This document shows, piece by piece, positions 26,029 through 34,589 of a DNA stretch of 64,000 nucleotides. How positions within the stretch are numbered: the first letter of the stretch is position 1; every line of letters begins with the position of its first letter. Under the pieces are notes generated by a model. The model was not told the DNA's origin. It saw only the letters and a list, made by a program, of their open reading frames with translations, and ran no database searches. Source of the stretch: Pseudomonadota bacterium (GTDB lineage Bacteria; Pseudomonadota; Gammaproteobacteria; Burkholderiales; Methylophilaceae); contig JAKQIT010000074.1 in assembly GCA_029556915.1 (NCBI GenBank), forward strand, positions 248,001-312,000. The letters are read 5' to 3'. The translations under genes and the position numbers were made by a program.

Positions 26029-26095
26029 CGCCCCGAGAAAAATTTTCGCCTCTGCAAGCCAGTATCCATGCGGCTTACAGGACATCAAAAAGAAG
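26029..26095 (+). repeat. Palindromic repeat family copy with inverted loop
   Basis: Flank CGCCCCGAGAAAAATTTTCG, core 26049-26082 with arms CCTCTGCAAGCC and GGCTTACAGG. The 11-base loop reads AGTATCCATGC, the reverse complement of the usual GCATGGATACT. The right flank CATCAAAAAGAAGTG resembles that of the copies at 6.8 and 12.8 kb. Confidence 0.87.
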
Positions 26096-26151
26096 TGTGT
26101 GGTTTTTAGCTTGTTTTTTCATGTTTTTTGCACCGCTATAAAACATCAAAA

Positions 26152-26712
26152 TTATGGCGTATTTTTATCTTTAATCAACCCCTTTAAAACAGCAAACGGG
26201 TTTGGTTTTTCACCACTTTGCATCACCAACTTCGCACAATCATGCGCATGTGTGGGCGCAATCGGCATTGCCATTAAAATTTCATCCTCTATCAGCTGCA
26301 CAATATCCATTTCTTTGCTGGCTTGCTGACAATCCACTTCATCATCAACATCTAACGCGTCCGCATCCGCACTATCAATATCACTCACAATTAAGTATTT
26401 AAAATTTAAATGCAGTTTAAGCGGCATCAAACTCAAGCAACGCTGACAAATCACGCTAAAATTGCAGCTAATCGACAGACTAATAAATCGTTGCGCACTC
26501 GCATCCGTGCTACCCTGCAAAACATAGTGTACAGTTTCAGCATCGGTAGCATTACCTGCAACAGGCAGGCTCGCTTTTAATCGCGGACATTCTAATAAGT
26601 TCAATGCACCCGACATTCGCTCGCCTTTTTGTGCGAATGCCACGTTATCAATGCGTAGTGAGCTAGGAGAGGCGCGGCTATAACCCACGTCAATATATCC
26701 CATATTTTCCAT
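26152..26712 (-). CDS. yceD: YceD family (DUF177) protein, 23S rRNA accumulation
   Basis: A 186-residue DUF177 protein linked to 23S rRNA accumulation and conserved beside rpmF. The metal-type motif VICQRCLSLM (CxxC), and the acidic middle SDIDSADADALDVDDEVDC are as expected; the end NPFAVLKGLIKDK is the family signature. It is the first gene of the yceD-rpmF-plsX-fab series on the minus strand, although a 409-base gap with a palindromic repeat separates it from rpmF. It is divergent from pycA. Confidence 0.88.
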   Translation of the reverse strand: MENMGYIDVGYSRASPSSLRIDNVAFAQKGERMSGALNLLECPRLKASLPVAGNATDAETVHYVLQGSTDASAQRFISLSISCNFSVICQRCLSLMPLKLHLNFKYLIVSDIDSADADALDVDDEVDCQQASKEMDIVQLIEDEILMAMPIAPTHAHDCAKLVMQSGEKPNPFAVLKGLIKDKNTP

Positions 26713-26811
26713 TGCAAAAACCTTTCATCTCAATCTTCTCACATCATTACCACTTATCCAAAAATCATTACTCACGCTATAAAATCGCAGGTAAATTTAA
26801 CGTTTAGCCTT

Positions 26812-26839
26812 TTAGCAAAAAGCATGTGCATGATACAAT
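26812..26839 (+). promoter_or_regulatory. Probable pycA promoter
   Basis: TTAGCA (26812-26817) and TACAAT (26834-26839) are 16 bases apart, with TGA before the -10 (extended type). Transcription would start near 26846, after the first in-frame ATG at 26824. This supports the downstream GTG as the real start of pycA. Confidence 0.5.
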
Positions 26840-26895
26840 CGCAATGTTTTTTGTCTGAAATTCCAGTTTTGTGCCAGAAATTAAAGGGTCGTTGC

Positions 26896-28314
26896 GTGTT
26901 CAAAAAAATTCTAGTCGCTAATCGTGGTGAAATTGCAGTGCGTATTGTACGCGCTTGCTCAGAAATGGGCATTAAATCTGTGGCCATTTATGCTGACGCA
27001 GACCGCCAAGCTTTGCATGTTAAAAAAGCAGATGAAGCCTACAACATTGGCGCTGACCCAGTTGCAGGCTACTTAAATGCACACAACATTGTCAATTTGG
27101 CTGTGGCTTCTGGCTGCGACGCATTGCACCCAGGCTATGGATTTTTATCTGAAAACCCAGAGTTGGCTGAAATTTGCGCACGACGCGGCATAAAATTTAT
27201 CGGTCCTAAAGCCTCGGTAATTCGCCAAATGGGTGACAAAATTCTAGCCAGAAATGCCATGACCAAGGCTGGCATCCCCTGCACACCTGGCAGCGATGGT
27301 AATTTAGAGAGCTTAGAAGAAGCCGTTGCTTTAGCCACGAAAATTGGCTACCCCATCATGCTTAAAGCCACCAACGGCGGTGGTGGGCGCGGCATCCGCC
27401 GCTGCGATAGCGAAAAAGAATTACTCAGTAATTATGATCGGGTGATTAGCGAAGCGAGCAAAGCCTTTGGCAAACCTGAGGTTTTTATTGAAAAATGTGT
27501 GGTTGCGCCGCGCCATATCGAAGTACAAGTGATGGCAGATGCGATTGGCAATGTCATTCACCTATTTGAACGCGATTGTTCAATTCAACGACGCAACCAA
27601 AAATTGATTGAAATCGCACCATCACCACAACTAACCCAAGCGCAACGTGATTATATTGGCGGCTTAGCGGTAAAAGCTGCGAAGGCAGTTGGTTATGAAA
27701 ATGCTGGTACGGTAGAATTTTTGCTCGATTCAGACAATACATTTTACTTTATGGAGATGAACACCCGTTTGCAAGTAGAGCATACCGTAACTGAAACCAT
27801 TACAGGTATTGATATTGTGCAAGAGCAAATTCGTGTGGCTTATGGCTTGCCCTTGCAATATGAGCAAAAAGAGATTCAGTTTCGCGGCTATGCAATGGAG
27901 TTTCGCATCAATGCAGAAGACCCTAAAAATGACTTTTTGCCCAGTTTTGGCAAAATCTCACGCTATTATGCACCGGGTGGCCCTGGCGTGCGGATGGATG
28001 CAGCGATTTATAGTGGCTACGTGATTCCGCCTTACTACGACTCCATGTGTGCAAAACTAACCGTATGGGCACTCGACTGGGAAGATGTCATTGCACGTGG
28101 ACGTCGCGCACTAGACGACATGTTGATTTATGGAGTTAAAACCACGATTCCCTATTATCAACAAATTTTGCAACACCCAGATTTTAAAAATGCTGAATTT
28201 AACACCAGCTTTGTTGAGACTCACCCTGAGCTTACCAATTATGCAAATGAAGTACCACCAGATGTCATTGCAGCAGCCATAGCAGCTGCAATTGCAGCGC
28301 ACGAAGGTATTTAG
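26896..28314 (+). CDS. pycA: Pyruvate carboxylase subunit A (biotin carboxylase)
   Basis: Carboxylates biotin with bicarbonate and ATP. The start is GTG 26896 (FKKILVANRGEIAVRIVRAC, 472 residues), with AAAGGG eight bases upstream. Motifs are ANRGEIAVR (6-14), GYGFLSENPELA (about 80-91), the ATP-grasp glycine loop KATNGGGGRGIR, the histidine motif ERDCSIQRRNQKLIE, and EMNTRLQVEHTVTE. The overall family includes AccC; the gene directly downstream encodes the carboxyltransferase-biotin subunit, so the pair is a two-subunit pyruvate carboxylase (oxaloacetate from pyruvate), an anaplerotic step important in methylotrophs with an incomplete TCA cycle. Confidence 0.9.
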   Translation: MFKKILVANRGEIAVRIVRACSEMGIKSVAIYADADRQALHVKKADEAYNIGADPVAGYLNAHNIVNLAVASGCDALHPGYGFLSENPELAEICARRGIKFIGPKASVIRQMGDKILARNAMTKAGIPCTPGSDGNLESLEEAVALATKIGYPIMLKATNGGGGRGIRRCDSEKELLSNYDRVISEASKAFGKPEVFIEKCVVAPRHIEVQVMADAIGNVIHLFERDCSIQRRNQKLIEIAPSPQLTQAQRDYIGGLAVKAAKAVGYENAGTVEFLLDSDNTFYFMEMNTRLQVEHTVTETITGIDIVQEQIRVAYGLPLQYEQKEIQFRGYAMEFRINAEDPKNDFLPSFGKISRYYAPGGPGVRMDAAIYSGYVIPPYYDSMCAKLTVWALDWEDVIARGRRALDDMLIYGVKTTIPYYQQILQHPDFKNAEFNTSFVETHPELTNYANEVPPDVIAAAIAAAIAAHEGI

Positions 28315-28372
28315 AAGTTAAGATATAAAGCGAATCAAACCCATTTTGAACTTAAAGTGATAGATTAAAAAT

Positions 28373-30223
28373 ATGGCAAAAGTATATGTTTCTGAATTAG
28401 TTTTACGTGATGGTCACCAGTCTGTTATTGCTACACGTATGCGTATCGCTGATATGCTGCCAATTTGCGCCAAATTGGATGCTGTTGGATTTTGGTCACT
28501 CGAAGCTTGGGGTGGTGCAACTTTCGATGCTTGCGTGCGCTTTCTTAAGGAAGACCCTTGGGAACGCTTAGTTAAACTCCGCAAGGCACTCCCTAACAGC
28601 CGTATTCAGATGCTATTGCGCGGGCAAAATTTGCTAGGTTATCGCCACTATTCCGATGACGTAGTGCGTGCTTTTGTGCAAAAATCTGCCGATAACGGGG
28701 TTGATGTGTTCCGCATATTTGATGCCATGAACGATATGCGCAACCTCAGAACATCCGTTGATGCGGTTAAAAAAGCAGGCAAGCATGCTGAAGGTGCGAT
28801 TAGCTATACCACTAGCCCGGTGCACGATATTGCACATTTTGTTAGCCTTGCTAAAGAGCTTGAAGGCTTTGGCTGCGACACCATCGCCATTAAAGATATG
28901 GCTGGTTTACTTACACCGCAAAGCACGCATGATTTAGTCACAGCATTGCGTGCTGCAGTAAGTTTGCCAATACACTTGCACAGCCATGCCACTTCTGGTT
29001 TATCCGCAATGTGTTTTTTAAAAGGCGTAGAAGCAGGAGCAACCATTTTAGACACTTGCAATTCGTCTTTTGGTGAAGGCGCAAGTCATAGCTCCACCGA
29101 GAGCATTGTGGCGGCACTTAAAGGCACCGAATATGACACAGGCTTAAATTTAGTGGCCTTGCAAGAAATCACTGCTTATTTCCGTGATGTACGAAAAAAA
29201 TATTGGCAGTTTGAGAGTGAATTTACTGGGGTAGATACACGCGTGTTGGTCAACCAAGTGCCAGGTGGCATGATTTCAAATTTAAGTAACCAGCTTAAAG
29301 AGCAAGGCGCGCTTAACCGCATGGATGAAGTTCTAGCCGAAATCCCACGTGTGCGTGAAGACTTGGGCTATCCACCGCTGGTCACCCCCACCTCGCAAAT
29401 TGTGGGCACACAAGCCGTACTCAATGTCATGACCGGTGGGCGCTACAAATCTATAACCAACGAAGTAAAAAACTATTTGCTTGGGCAATACGGTAAATCG
29501 CCAGCACCGGTGAACGACAAAATCAAGCAACTTGCTGTCGGTGATGGTGAGGTCATTACATGCCGCCCTGCCGATTTATTAGCGGATGAAATGCCAAAAT
29601 TAACCGGTGAAGCCGAGCGCTTTGCGCAGTCTGAAGAAGATGTGCTGACGTATGCCATGTTCCCGGATATTGGTAAAACTTTTCTACAAGAGCGCAATGC
29701 TGGCTCGCTTGTACCAGAAGCATTGCTAGACAAAACAGCTATTAGTGCCGCTGCGCCACGTTATGCCCCTAGCGAATTTAAAATCACATTGCATGGCGAA
29801 ACTTTCCACGTCAACCTCACCGGCAGCGGCCACGCTGGGCAAGAAAAACGTCCGTTCTATGTTTCAATTGATGGCATTGCAGAAGAGGTCATGGTAGAAA
29901 CATTGAGCGAAATTGAAGTTTCAAGTGGCAACACAAGTAGCGGTGGCAAGAAAAAATCCGTTGCCAGCAAAAATAGTGGAAATGGTCGCCCCCGCCCAAG
30001 CCATGCTGGACATGTGACCACCTCCATGCCAGGTACCATTGTGGCGGTGAAAGCCAAAGTGGGTGATAAAGTCAAAGCGGGTGATGGCGTGCTAGTGATT
30101 GAAGCAATGAAAATGGAAAATGAAATTCAAGCAGCAACCGCAGGCGTTGTCGTGGCCGTACACGTGGTAAAAGGCGATAGCGTTACGCCTGATGAATCAT
30201 TACTTGAAATTCAACCAGAGTAG
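28373..30223 (+). CDS. pycB: Pyruvate carboxylase subunit B (carboxyltransferase and biotin carrier)
   Basis: Transfers the carboxyl group from biotin to pyruvate. The 616-residue protein has an N-terminal carboxyltransferase barrel (VLRDGHQSVIATRM at 8-21, IKDMAGLLTP, and HLHSHATSGLS metal ligands), a PYC_OADA domain, a Ser/Lys/Gly-rich linker (SSGNTSSGGKKKSVASKNSG) and a C-terminal biotinyl domain with EAMKMENEIQ (biotin lysine at about 582). Oxaloacetate decarboxylase alpha has the same layout, but there are no oadB/G genes here and the biotin carboxylase gene lies directly upstream, favouring pyruvate carboxylase. A strong terminator follows. Confidence 0.9.
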   Translation: MAKVYVSELVLRDGHQSVIATRMRIADMLPICAKLDAVGFWSLEAWGGATFDACVRFLKEDPWERLVKLRKALPNSRIQMLLRGQNLLGYRHYSDDVVRAFVQKSADNGVDVFRIFDAMNDMRNLRTSVDAVKKAGKHAEGAISYTTSPVHDIAHFVSLAKELEGFGCDTIAIKDMAGLLTPQSTHDLVTALRAAVSLPIHLHSHATSGLSAMCFLKGVEAGATILDTCNSSFGEGASHSSTESIVAALKGTEYDTGLNLVALQEITAYFRDVRKKYWQFESEFTGVDTRVLVNQVPGGMISNLSNQLKEQGALNRMDEVLAEIPRVREDLGYPPLVTPTSQIVGTQAVLNVMTGGRYKSITNEVKNYLLGQYGKSPAPVNDKIKQLAVGDGEVITCRPADLLADEMPKLTGEAERFAQSEEDVLTYAMFPDIGKTFLQERNAGSLVPEALLDKTAISAAAPRYAPSEFKITLHGETFHVNLTGSGHAGQEKRPFYVSIDGIAEEVMVETLSEIEVSSGNTSSGGKKKSVASKNSGNGRPRPSHAGHVTTSMPGTIVAVKAKVGDKVKAGDGVLVIEAMKMENEIQAATAGVVVAVHVVKGDSVTPDESLLEIQPE

Positions 30224-30248
30224 CCTCTCGCTATTTTAATTAACCATC

Positions 30249-30280
30249 AAGCCGATAAACTACCCCTTATCGGCTTTTTT
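30249..30280 (+). terminator. Intrinsic terminator after pycB
   Basis: Arms AAGCCGATAA and TTATCGGCTT around ACTACCCC, followed by a run of Ts. It lies 25 bases after the pycB stop codon. Confidence 0.9.
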
Positions 30281-30297
30281 AATTTAAAATAAAGCTC

Positions 30298-30879
30298 ATG
30301 AAACAAACACTCATCTTAGCTTCTTCTTCTAAATTCAGGCGCGAGCTTTTGCGTAAACTGGATATTCCATTTAACAGCATTTCGCCTAAAATTGATGAAA
30401 CGCCACTTGCTGACGAAAAACCATTTGAGCTAGCCTTACGTCTATCGCAAGAAAAAGCCAAAAAAATTGGCAAAAGGCATCCACACGCTTTAATTATCGG
30501 TTGCGATCAAGTGGCAACACTGGATGGTACCTCTCTCGGCAAGCCGATGAACCACCAAAACGCCACTAAGCAATTGCAAATGATGCGTGGCCGTGAAGTG
30601 GTTTTTCATAGTGCATTGTGTCTGTATAACGCCACCACAGGCAATATGCAGGCTGAAGTGGTGCCTTATAGTGTGCGTTTTAGGCAACTGACGGACGCGC
30701 AAATTGAAAACTATTTAACCAAAGAGCAACCATATGACTGCGCAGGGAGCGCAAAATCAGAAGGCCTAGGCATTGCACTGATTGAGCGCATGATAGGCGA
30801 AGACCCGAACGCGCTGATTGGCTTACCTCTTATTAAACTCATTACCATGCTGCAAAATGAAGGTGTAGCAGTCATCTAA
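30298..30879 (+). CDS. Maf-family nucleotide pyrophosphatase (YceF subtype)
   Basis: A house-cleaning nucleoside triphosphate pyrophosphatase of 193 residues. The N-terminal [16 protein letters not shown] (5-20) is the Maf signature; [11 protein letters not shown] provides the catalytic acid and [16 protein letters not shown] the second conserved region. The last two motifs (GCDQVA and CAGSAKSEG) fit the YceF branch, which prefers 7-methyl-GTP, rather than the YhdE dTTP/UTP branch. It starts right after the pycB terminator. Fourteen bases before its ATG lie T-rich sequences and no strong ribosome-binding site. Confidence 0.9.
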   Translation: MKQTLILASSSKFRRELLRKLDIPFNSISPKIDETPLADEKPFELALRLSQEKAKKIGKRHPHALIIGCDQVATLDGTSLGKPMNHQNATKQLQMMRGREVVFHSALCLYNATTGNMQAEVVPYSVRFRQLTDAQIENYLTKEQPYDCAGSAKSEGLGIALIERMIGEDPNALIGLPLIKLITMLQNEGVAVI

Positions 30880-30989
30880 ACATTATATTCTAAAAATATT
30901 TTATTATTTTTAACCCCATTTTGACATGCGCAACGTTTAATGAATTGTAGTAGCAATTTACTCATTCATTAAATGCAAAGGATACCCAC

Positions 30990-32438
30990 ATGTTTAAACG
31001 CAAACTCATCACACTTGCCACATTATCGACCTTAGTTTCAGGAGCCATTGCGATGGATTTAGAAGAATCACGTAGCACGCTTAACGAACAACAAACGGTT
31101 GCTGTGACTATCTATAACGGCGATTTAGCTTTGGTTAAAGATACGCGTCAAGTGAACTTAAAAAAAGGCTTAAACGCACTAGCATTGCGCGATGTCAGCG
31201 CACAAATTCGCCCAGAAACCGCGCTTTTGCGCAGCATTACCGCCCCGGGAAGCCTCACTTTGCTTGAGCAAAATTTTGATTTTGACTTACTCACGCCTGA
31301 AAAAATGCTGCAAAAATACGTGGGTAAAACCGTGAGCATCGTTAAAACACACCCCACCACAGGGGTTGAAACCACTGAAAAAGCCACGGTATTATCTGCT
31401 AACAATGGCGTAGTGCTCAAAATGGGTAACCGCATTGAAACAGGCTTGCCGGGCAGAATTGTGTATGATGACGTGCCAGAAAACCTGCGTGACCGCCCAA
31501 CATTGGTGACGCAAATTGATAACAAAGGTGCAGCAAAGCAAACGGTAGAGCTTAGTTATTTAACTGGCGGCTTGGGTTGGAAAGCAGATTACGTGGCAGA
31601 ACTCAGCCCAAAAGAAGACAGCATTGATTTATCTGGCTGGGTAACACTCACCAACACCAGCGGCGCAACCTACAAAAATGCCAAATTGCAATTAGTAGCA
31701 GGTGATGTGAACCGCGTGCAACCCGAATACCCACGCGCTGCCATGATGCGTAAAAATATGGATATGGCAATGGAAGCCGCCGCCCCAGCACCGATGGCTG
31801 AAGAATCTTTGCTTGAATATCATCTTTACACCCTCGACCGCCCCACCACCATTGCTGAAAGCCAAACCAAGCAAGTAGCGCTTCTTTCTGCCAGCAATAT
31901 CCCTGCGCGCAAAGAGCTAGTGTTGCGTGGCGCGGAATATTATTACACCGCCCAATATGGCGAAATTGGCACCAAATTAAAAGTAAGCACTTTTGTGGAA
32001 TTTGAAAATAAAGAAGCCAGTAAATTAGGCATGCCATTGCCTAAAGGCGTGTTGCGCGTGTATAAAAAAGATAAAGCCGGCAACGCGCAATTTGTGGGTG
32101 AAGATAACATCGACCACACCCCAAAAAACGAAACTGTGCGTATTAAACTAGGCGAATCTTTTGACGTGACCGCCGATAAAAAACAAACCGAATTTAAACT
32201 ACTACCTAACCCACAAAAAGGCCATAGCGCGTTTGAAAGCGCATTTGAATTTACCCTTAAAAATGCCAAAAAAGAGAAAATGACGGTGCTGGTGCAAGAG
32301 CCGATTGGTGGCGATTGGAAAGTTGTGGATGAAAGCCACCCACACAAAAAAGCCAATAGTCACTTAGCTGTATGGAAAGTTGAAATTCCAGCAGAAGGTA
32401 AAACCACGCTGACTTATCGTGTGCAAACCAAGTACTAA
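30990..32438 (+). CDS. Secreted DUF4139 domain-containing protein
   Basis: A 482-residue exported protein with a signal peptide (MFKRKLITLATLSTLVSGA, cleaved near AIA at 20-22). The mature part begins with a mucoidy-inhibitor-A-like N-terminal region (VAVTIYNGDLALVKDTRQVN) and continues into the DUF4139 beta domain (AELSYLTGGLGWKADYVAEL-like, LSGWVTLTNTSGATYKNAKL), ending in a beta-sandwich (VWKVEIPAEGKTTLTYRVQTKY). The start is preceded by AAAGGA. Function of the family is unknown. A methionine/alanine-rich hydrophilic insert (MRKNMDMAMEAAAPAPMAEE) lies in the middle. It stands alone, between Maf and an interrupted repeat. Confidence 0.85.
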   Translation: MFKRKLITLATLSTLVSGAIAMDLEESRSTLNEQQTVAVTIYNGDLALVKDTRQVNLKKGLNALALRDVSAQIRPETALLRSITAPGSLTLLEQNFDFDLLTPEKMLQKYVGKTVSIVKTHPTTGVETTEKATVLSANNGVVLKMGNRIETGLPGRIVYDDVPENLRDRPTLVTQIDNKGAAKQTVELSYLTGGLGWKADYVAELSPKEDSIDLSGWVTLTNTSGATYKNAKLQLVAGDVNRVQPEYPRAAMMRKNMDMAMEAAAPAPMAEESLLEYHLYTLDRPTTIAESQTKQVALLSASNIPARKELVLRGAEYYYTAQYGEIGTKLKVSTFVEFENKEASKLGMPLPKGVLRVYKKDKAGNAQFVGEDNIDHTPKNETVRIKLGESFDVTADKKQTEFKLLPNPQKGHSAFESAFEFTLKNAKKEKMTVLVQEPIGGDWKVVDESHPHKKANSHLAVWKVEIPAEGKTTLTYRVQTKY

Positions 32439-32475
32439 CACTGTGTAATAAATTGGATAAATTAGGGCGTTTTTT

Positions 32476-32590
32476 GCGCCGAGAAAAAATCATCGCCCTG
32501 TACCAGTTCTTGGCATCACCATTCTCACTAAGTGCTAAAGCACTAAGTCGAATGCGAAAGCCGCATGGATACTGGCTTGCAGGGCATGTG
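32476..32590 (+). repeat. Palindromic repeat family copy split by a ~55-base insertion
   Basis: Flank GCGCCGAGAAAAAATCAT, then a left arm start CGCCCTG. About 55 unrelated bases follow (from TACCAGTTC to GAATGCG), then the rest: AAGCC, loop GCATGGATACT, right arm GGCTTGCAGGGC. The insert contains its own palindrome AGTGCT-AA-AGCACT. Confidence 0.75.
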
Positions 32591-32637
32591 TTTTGATATC
32601 GTGTAAAATAAGTGCAAAATTTAGAAATAATTAACCC

Positions 32638-33348
32638 GTGAAACTAGGCACGCTTTACTTCATTCCCGTCACTTTGGGTGACGACAATATTAACCGCGTT
32701 TTACCGCAAGAAGTAGTCACCATTGCCCAAAAGTTAGACACTTTTATTGTTGAGAATGAAAAAACCGCGCGGCATTTTTTAAGCACCATTAAAACCGCCA
32801 AGCCCGTACGCGAACTCACACTACTCACCTTAAACGAGCACACCGAAGATAAAAACATCCCAGCCCTACTCGCGCCACTATTAGCCGACCAAGATGTTGG
32901 CTTGATGAGTGAAGCAGGCTGCCCTGGCATTGCCGACCCTGGCGCTAAACTCGCCGCCCTCGCCCATGCGAAAGGCATCCGCGTTGCGCCACTGGTTGGC
33001 CCCAGCTCGATATTACTCAGCCTTATGGCAAGTGGCTTAAATGGGCAGCGCTTTACTTTTTTAGGCTATATTCCACAGGATAAAGCCGCGCGCATTAACC
33101 GCTTAAAAGAAATTGAAAAGCAATCCGCAAAAAATAATGAAACACAAATTTTTATAGAAACCCCCTACCGCAACCAACATTTACTAGAAGATATTTTGGC
33201 GCACTGCCAAGCGAATACAAGGCTATGCGTAGCGTGTAATATTAGTCTTGAGAGTGAACTGATTGTAACTAAAACGGTAGCACAGTGGAAGAAGTCACCA
33301 CTGCCTGATTTGCATAAGAAGCCGACGGTGTTTTTACTTTTACATTAA
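32638..33348 (+). CDS. RsmI-like SAM-dependent methyltransferase (tetrapyrrole methylase fold)
   Basis: A 236-residue member of the tetrapyrrole/rRNA 2'-O-methyltransferase fold. The start is GTG (KLGTLYFIPVTLGDDNINRV). Landmarks are GLMSEAGCPGIADPGAKLA (about 85-103), PLVGPSSILLSLMASGLNGQRFTF and IFIETPYRNQHLLEDIL. These match RsmI, which methylates C1402 of 16S rRNA, but this protein lacks the long C-terminal region and belongs to a shorter, uncharacterised branch common in betaproteobacteria. The rRNA target is therefore uncertain. Confidence 0.83.
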   Translation: MKLGTLYFIPVTLGDDNINRVLPQEVVTIAQKLDTFIVENEKTARHFLSTIKTAKPVRELTLLTLNEHTEDKNIPALLAPLLADQDVGLMSEAGCPGIADPGAKLAALAHAKGIRVAPLVGPSSILLSLMASGLNGQRFTFLGYIPQDKAARINRLKEIEKQSAKNNETQIFIETPYRNQHLLEDILAHCQANTRLCVACNISLESELIVTKTVAQWKKSPLPDLHKKPTVFLLLH

Positions 33349-33370
33349 GGATAGTTATTTAATTTATATC

Positions 33371-33799
33371 ATGAATGATAAAACAAAAAACTCTAAACTT
33401 GATACCCAGATTGTTGGCAACATCGGTATGTTTTATGCCTGCTATCATTTATCCCTCAGAGGCTGGAATGTGATGCCAACCTCAAGGAACGCTAGAGGTG
33501 TTGATATTATCGCCTACAACTCAAGTGCAACCGAATATATTGGTGTACAAGTCAAAACACTATCCAATAGAAACGCCGTACCGTTAGGCAATTCTCTGGA
33601 AAAGATAATGGGAGATTTCTGGATTATCATTGATAAAGTCTCAAGCGAACCCAGAGTTTTCATATTGTTGCCCAACGACATAAAAGGGTTAGCGAAGTAT
33701 AATGAAAAAGATGGTAAGCGCAGTTATTGGCTAAATCCTCAAGAATATGACCAACCTTGCTTTGCAGACGCGTGGAAATCGATTGGCCTTGGTTTTTAA
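33371..33799 (+). CDS. Orphan PD-(D/E)XK-like protein
   Basis: A 142-residue protein whose first half fits the nuclease fold: an opening helix (GNIGMFYACYHLSLRGWNV, about 17-35), then RGVDIIAYN (metal aspartate at about 45) and GVQVKTLS (Q-x-K, about 58-65). The pattern G-x-D...Q-x-K is that of small endonuclease-like proteins. The usual helical glutamate is not obvious, so activity is uncertain. It follows the methyltransferase gene by 22 bases on the same strand. It has no partner methylase, toxin or phage gene nearby. I do not assign a biological role. Confidence 0.6.
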   Translation: MNDKTKNSKLDTQIVGNIGMFYACYHLSLRGWNVMPTSRNARGVDIIAYNSSATEYIGVQVKTLSNRNAVPLGNSLEKIMGDFWIIIDKVSSEPRVFILLPNDIKGLAKYNEKDGKRSYWLNPQEYDQPCFADAWKSIGLGF

Positions 33800-33853
33800 A
33801 CTATTTATTACCAGCAAGCCTAGGATGGGCTTAGCAATGCGTTACCCACACTA

Positions 33854-34453
33854 CTATTCTAACAACGCCTTAACAGGCCCATAACTCAACCGATGCTCCA
33901 CACAAATCCCATGCACCGCAAGTGCTGCTAAATGCGCTGACGTTGGGTAACCTTTATGTTGTGCAAAACCGTATTGCGGGTATAGTTTATCCAGTTCGTA
34001 AAGTTCCGCATCCCGCGCGGTTTTGGCTAAAATACTCGCGGCTGAAATCGCTTGCACCTTGCTATCGCCTTTCACTATCGCCTCGCACAGCAGGTTAATT
34101 TTCGGGCATTTATTACCATCTACTTGCACCAAAATTTCATGCCCATTTAACACCGCGCTAAACTGCGCTTGCATGGCTTCTATCGCGCGCTTCATTGCCA
34201 GCAAGCTGGCTTGTAGAATATTAATCTGGTCAATTTCTTTAGCAGTGCAGCTGGCAATGGCCCAAGCCAGTGCTTTTTGCTTAATCTCAATCGCCAGTGC
34301 ACCGCGCTTTTTTTCACTGAGTTTTTTTGAGTCTGCCAAGCCAATAATGGGGTTGTTGCCATCTAAAATCACGGCGGCGGCATATACACTGCCTGCCAGT
34401 GGGCCGCGCCCTGCTTCATCTACCCCGCAAATAAGTTGGCTGCTTTGCATCAT
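33854..34453 (-). CDS. rnhB: Ribonuclease HII
   Basis: Cuts the RNA strand of RNA-DNA hybrids and removes ribonucleotides from DNA. The N-terminal [20 protein letters not shown] carries the first catalytic D-E pair; [23 protein letters not shown] and [11 protein letters not shown] complete the family. I start at ATG 34453 (199 residues). A longer in-frame start at 34552 would run through a palindromic repeat copy, which supplies that ATG by chance, and is rejected. In many bacteria rnhB sits beside lipid A or dnaE genes; here it stands alone. Confidence 0.94.
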   Translation of the reverse strand: MMQSSQLICGVDEAGRGPLAGSVYAAAVILDGNNPIIGLADSKKLSEKKRGALAIEIKQKALAWAIASCTAKEIDQINILQASLLAMKRAIEAMQAQFSAVLNGHEILVQVDGNKCPKINLLCEAIVKGDSKVQAISAASILAKTARDAELYELDKLYPQYGFAQHKGYPTSAHLAALAVHGICVEHRLSYGPVKALLE

Positions 34454-34517
34454 CAAAACACCTGTAAAAAGTAGTGCATATTTTAAGCGAAAAATGCTTA
34501 TTTTAAATGCTGATTTT

Positions 34518-34586
34518 CGCCCGAGAAAAATTTTCTCCTCTGCGAGCCGCATGCAGACTGGCTTACAGAGGTGGTGAAATGATATG
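34518..34586 (+). repeat. Palindromic repeat family copy (upstream of rnhB)
   Basis: Flank CGCCCGAGAAAAATTTTCT, core 34537-34571 with arms CCTCTGCGAGCC and GGCTTACAGAGG and loop GCATGCAGACT. The right flank TGGTGAAATGATATGTG is shared with the copy at 38.4 kb. On the minus strand it contributes a false start codon in frame with rnhB. Confidence 0.87.
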
Positions 34587-34589
34587 TGT

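Noticed and set aside
28373-30223. Sodium-pumping oxaloacetate decarboxylase alpha subunit
   Set aside because: There are no oadB or oadG genes, and a biotin carboxylase gene lies directly upstream, which fits two-subunit pyruvate carboxylase.
34454-34552. Longer RNase HII start at 34552
   Set aside because: The extra 33 residues come from a palindromic repeat and the following AT-rich leader.
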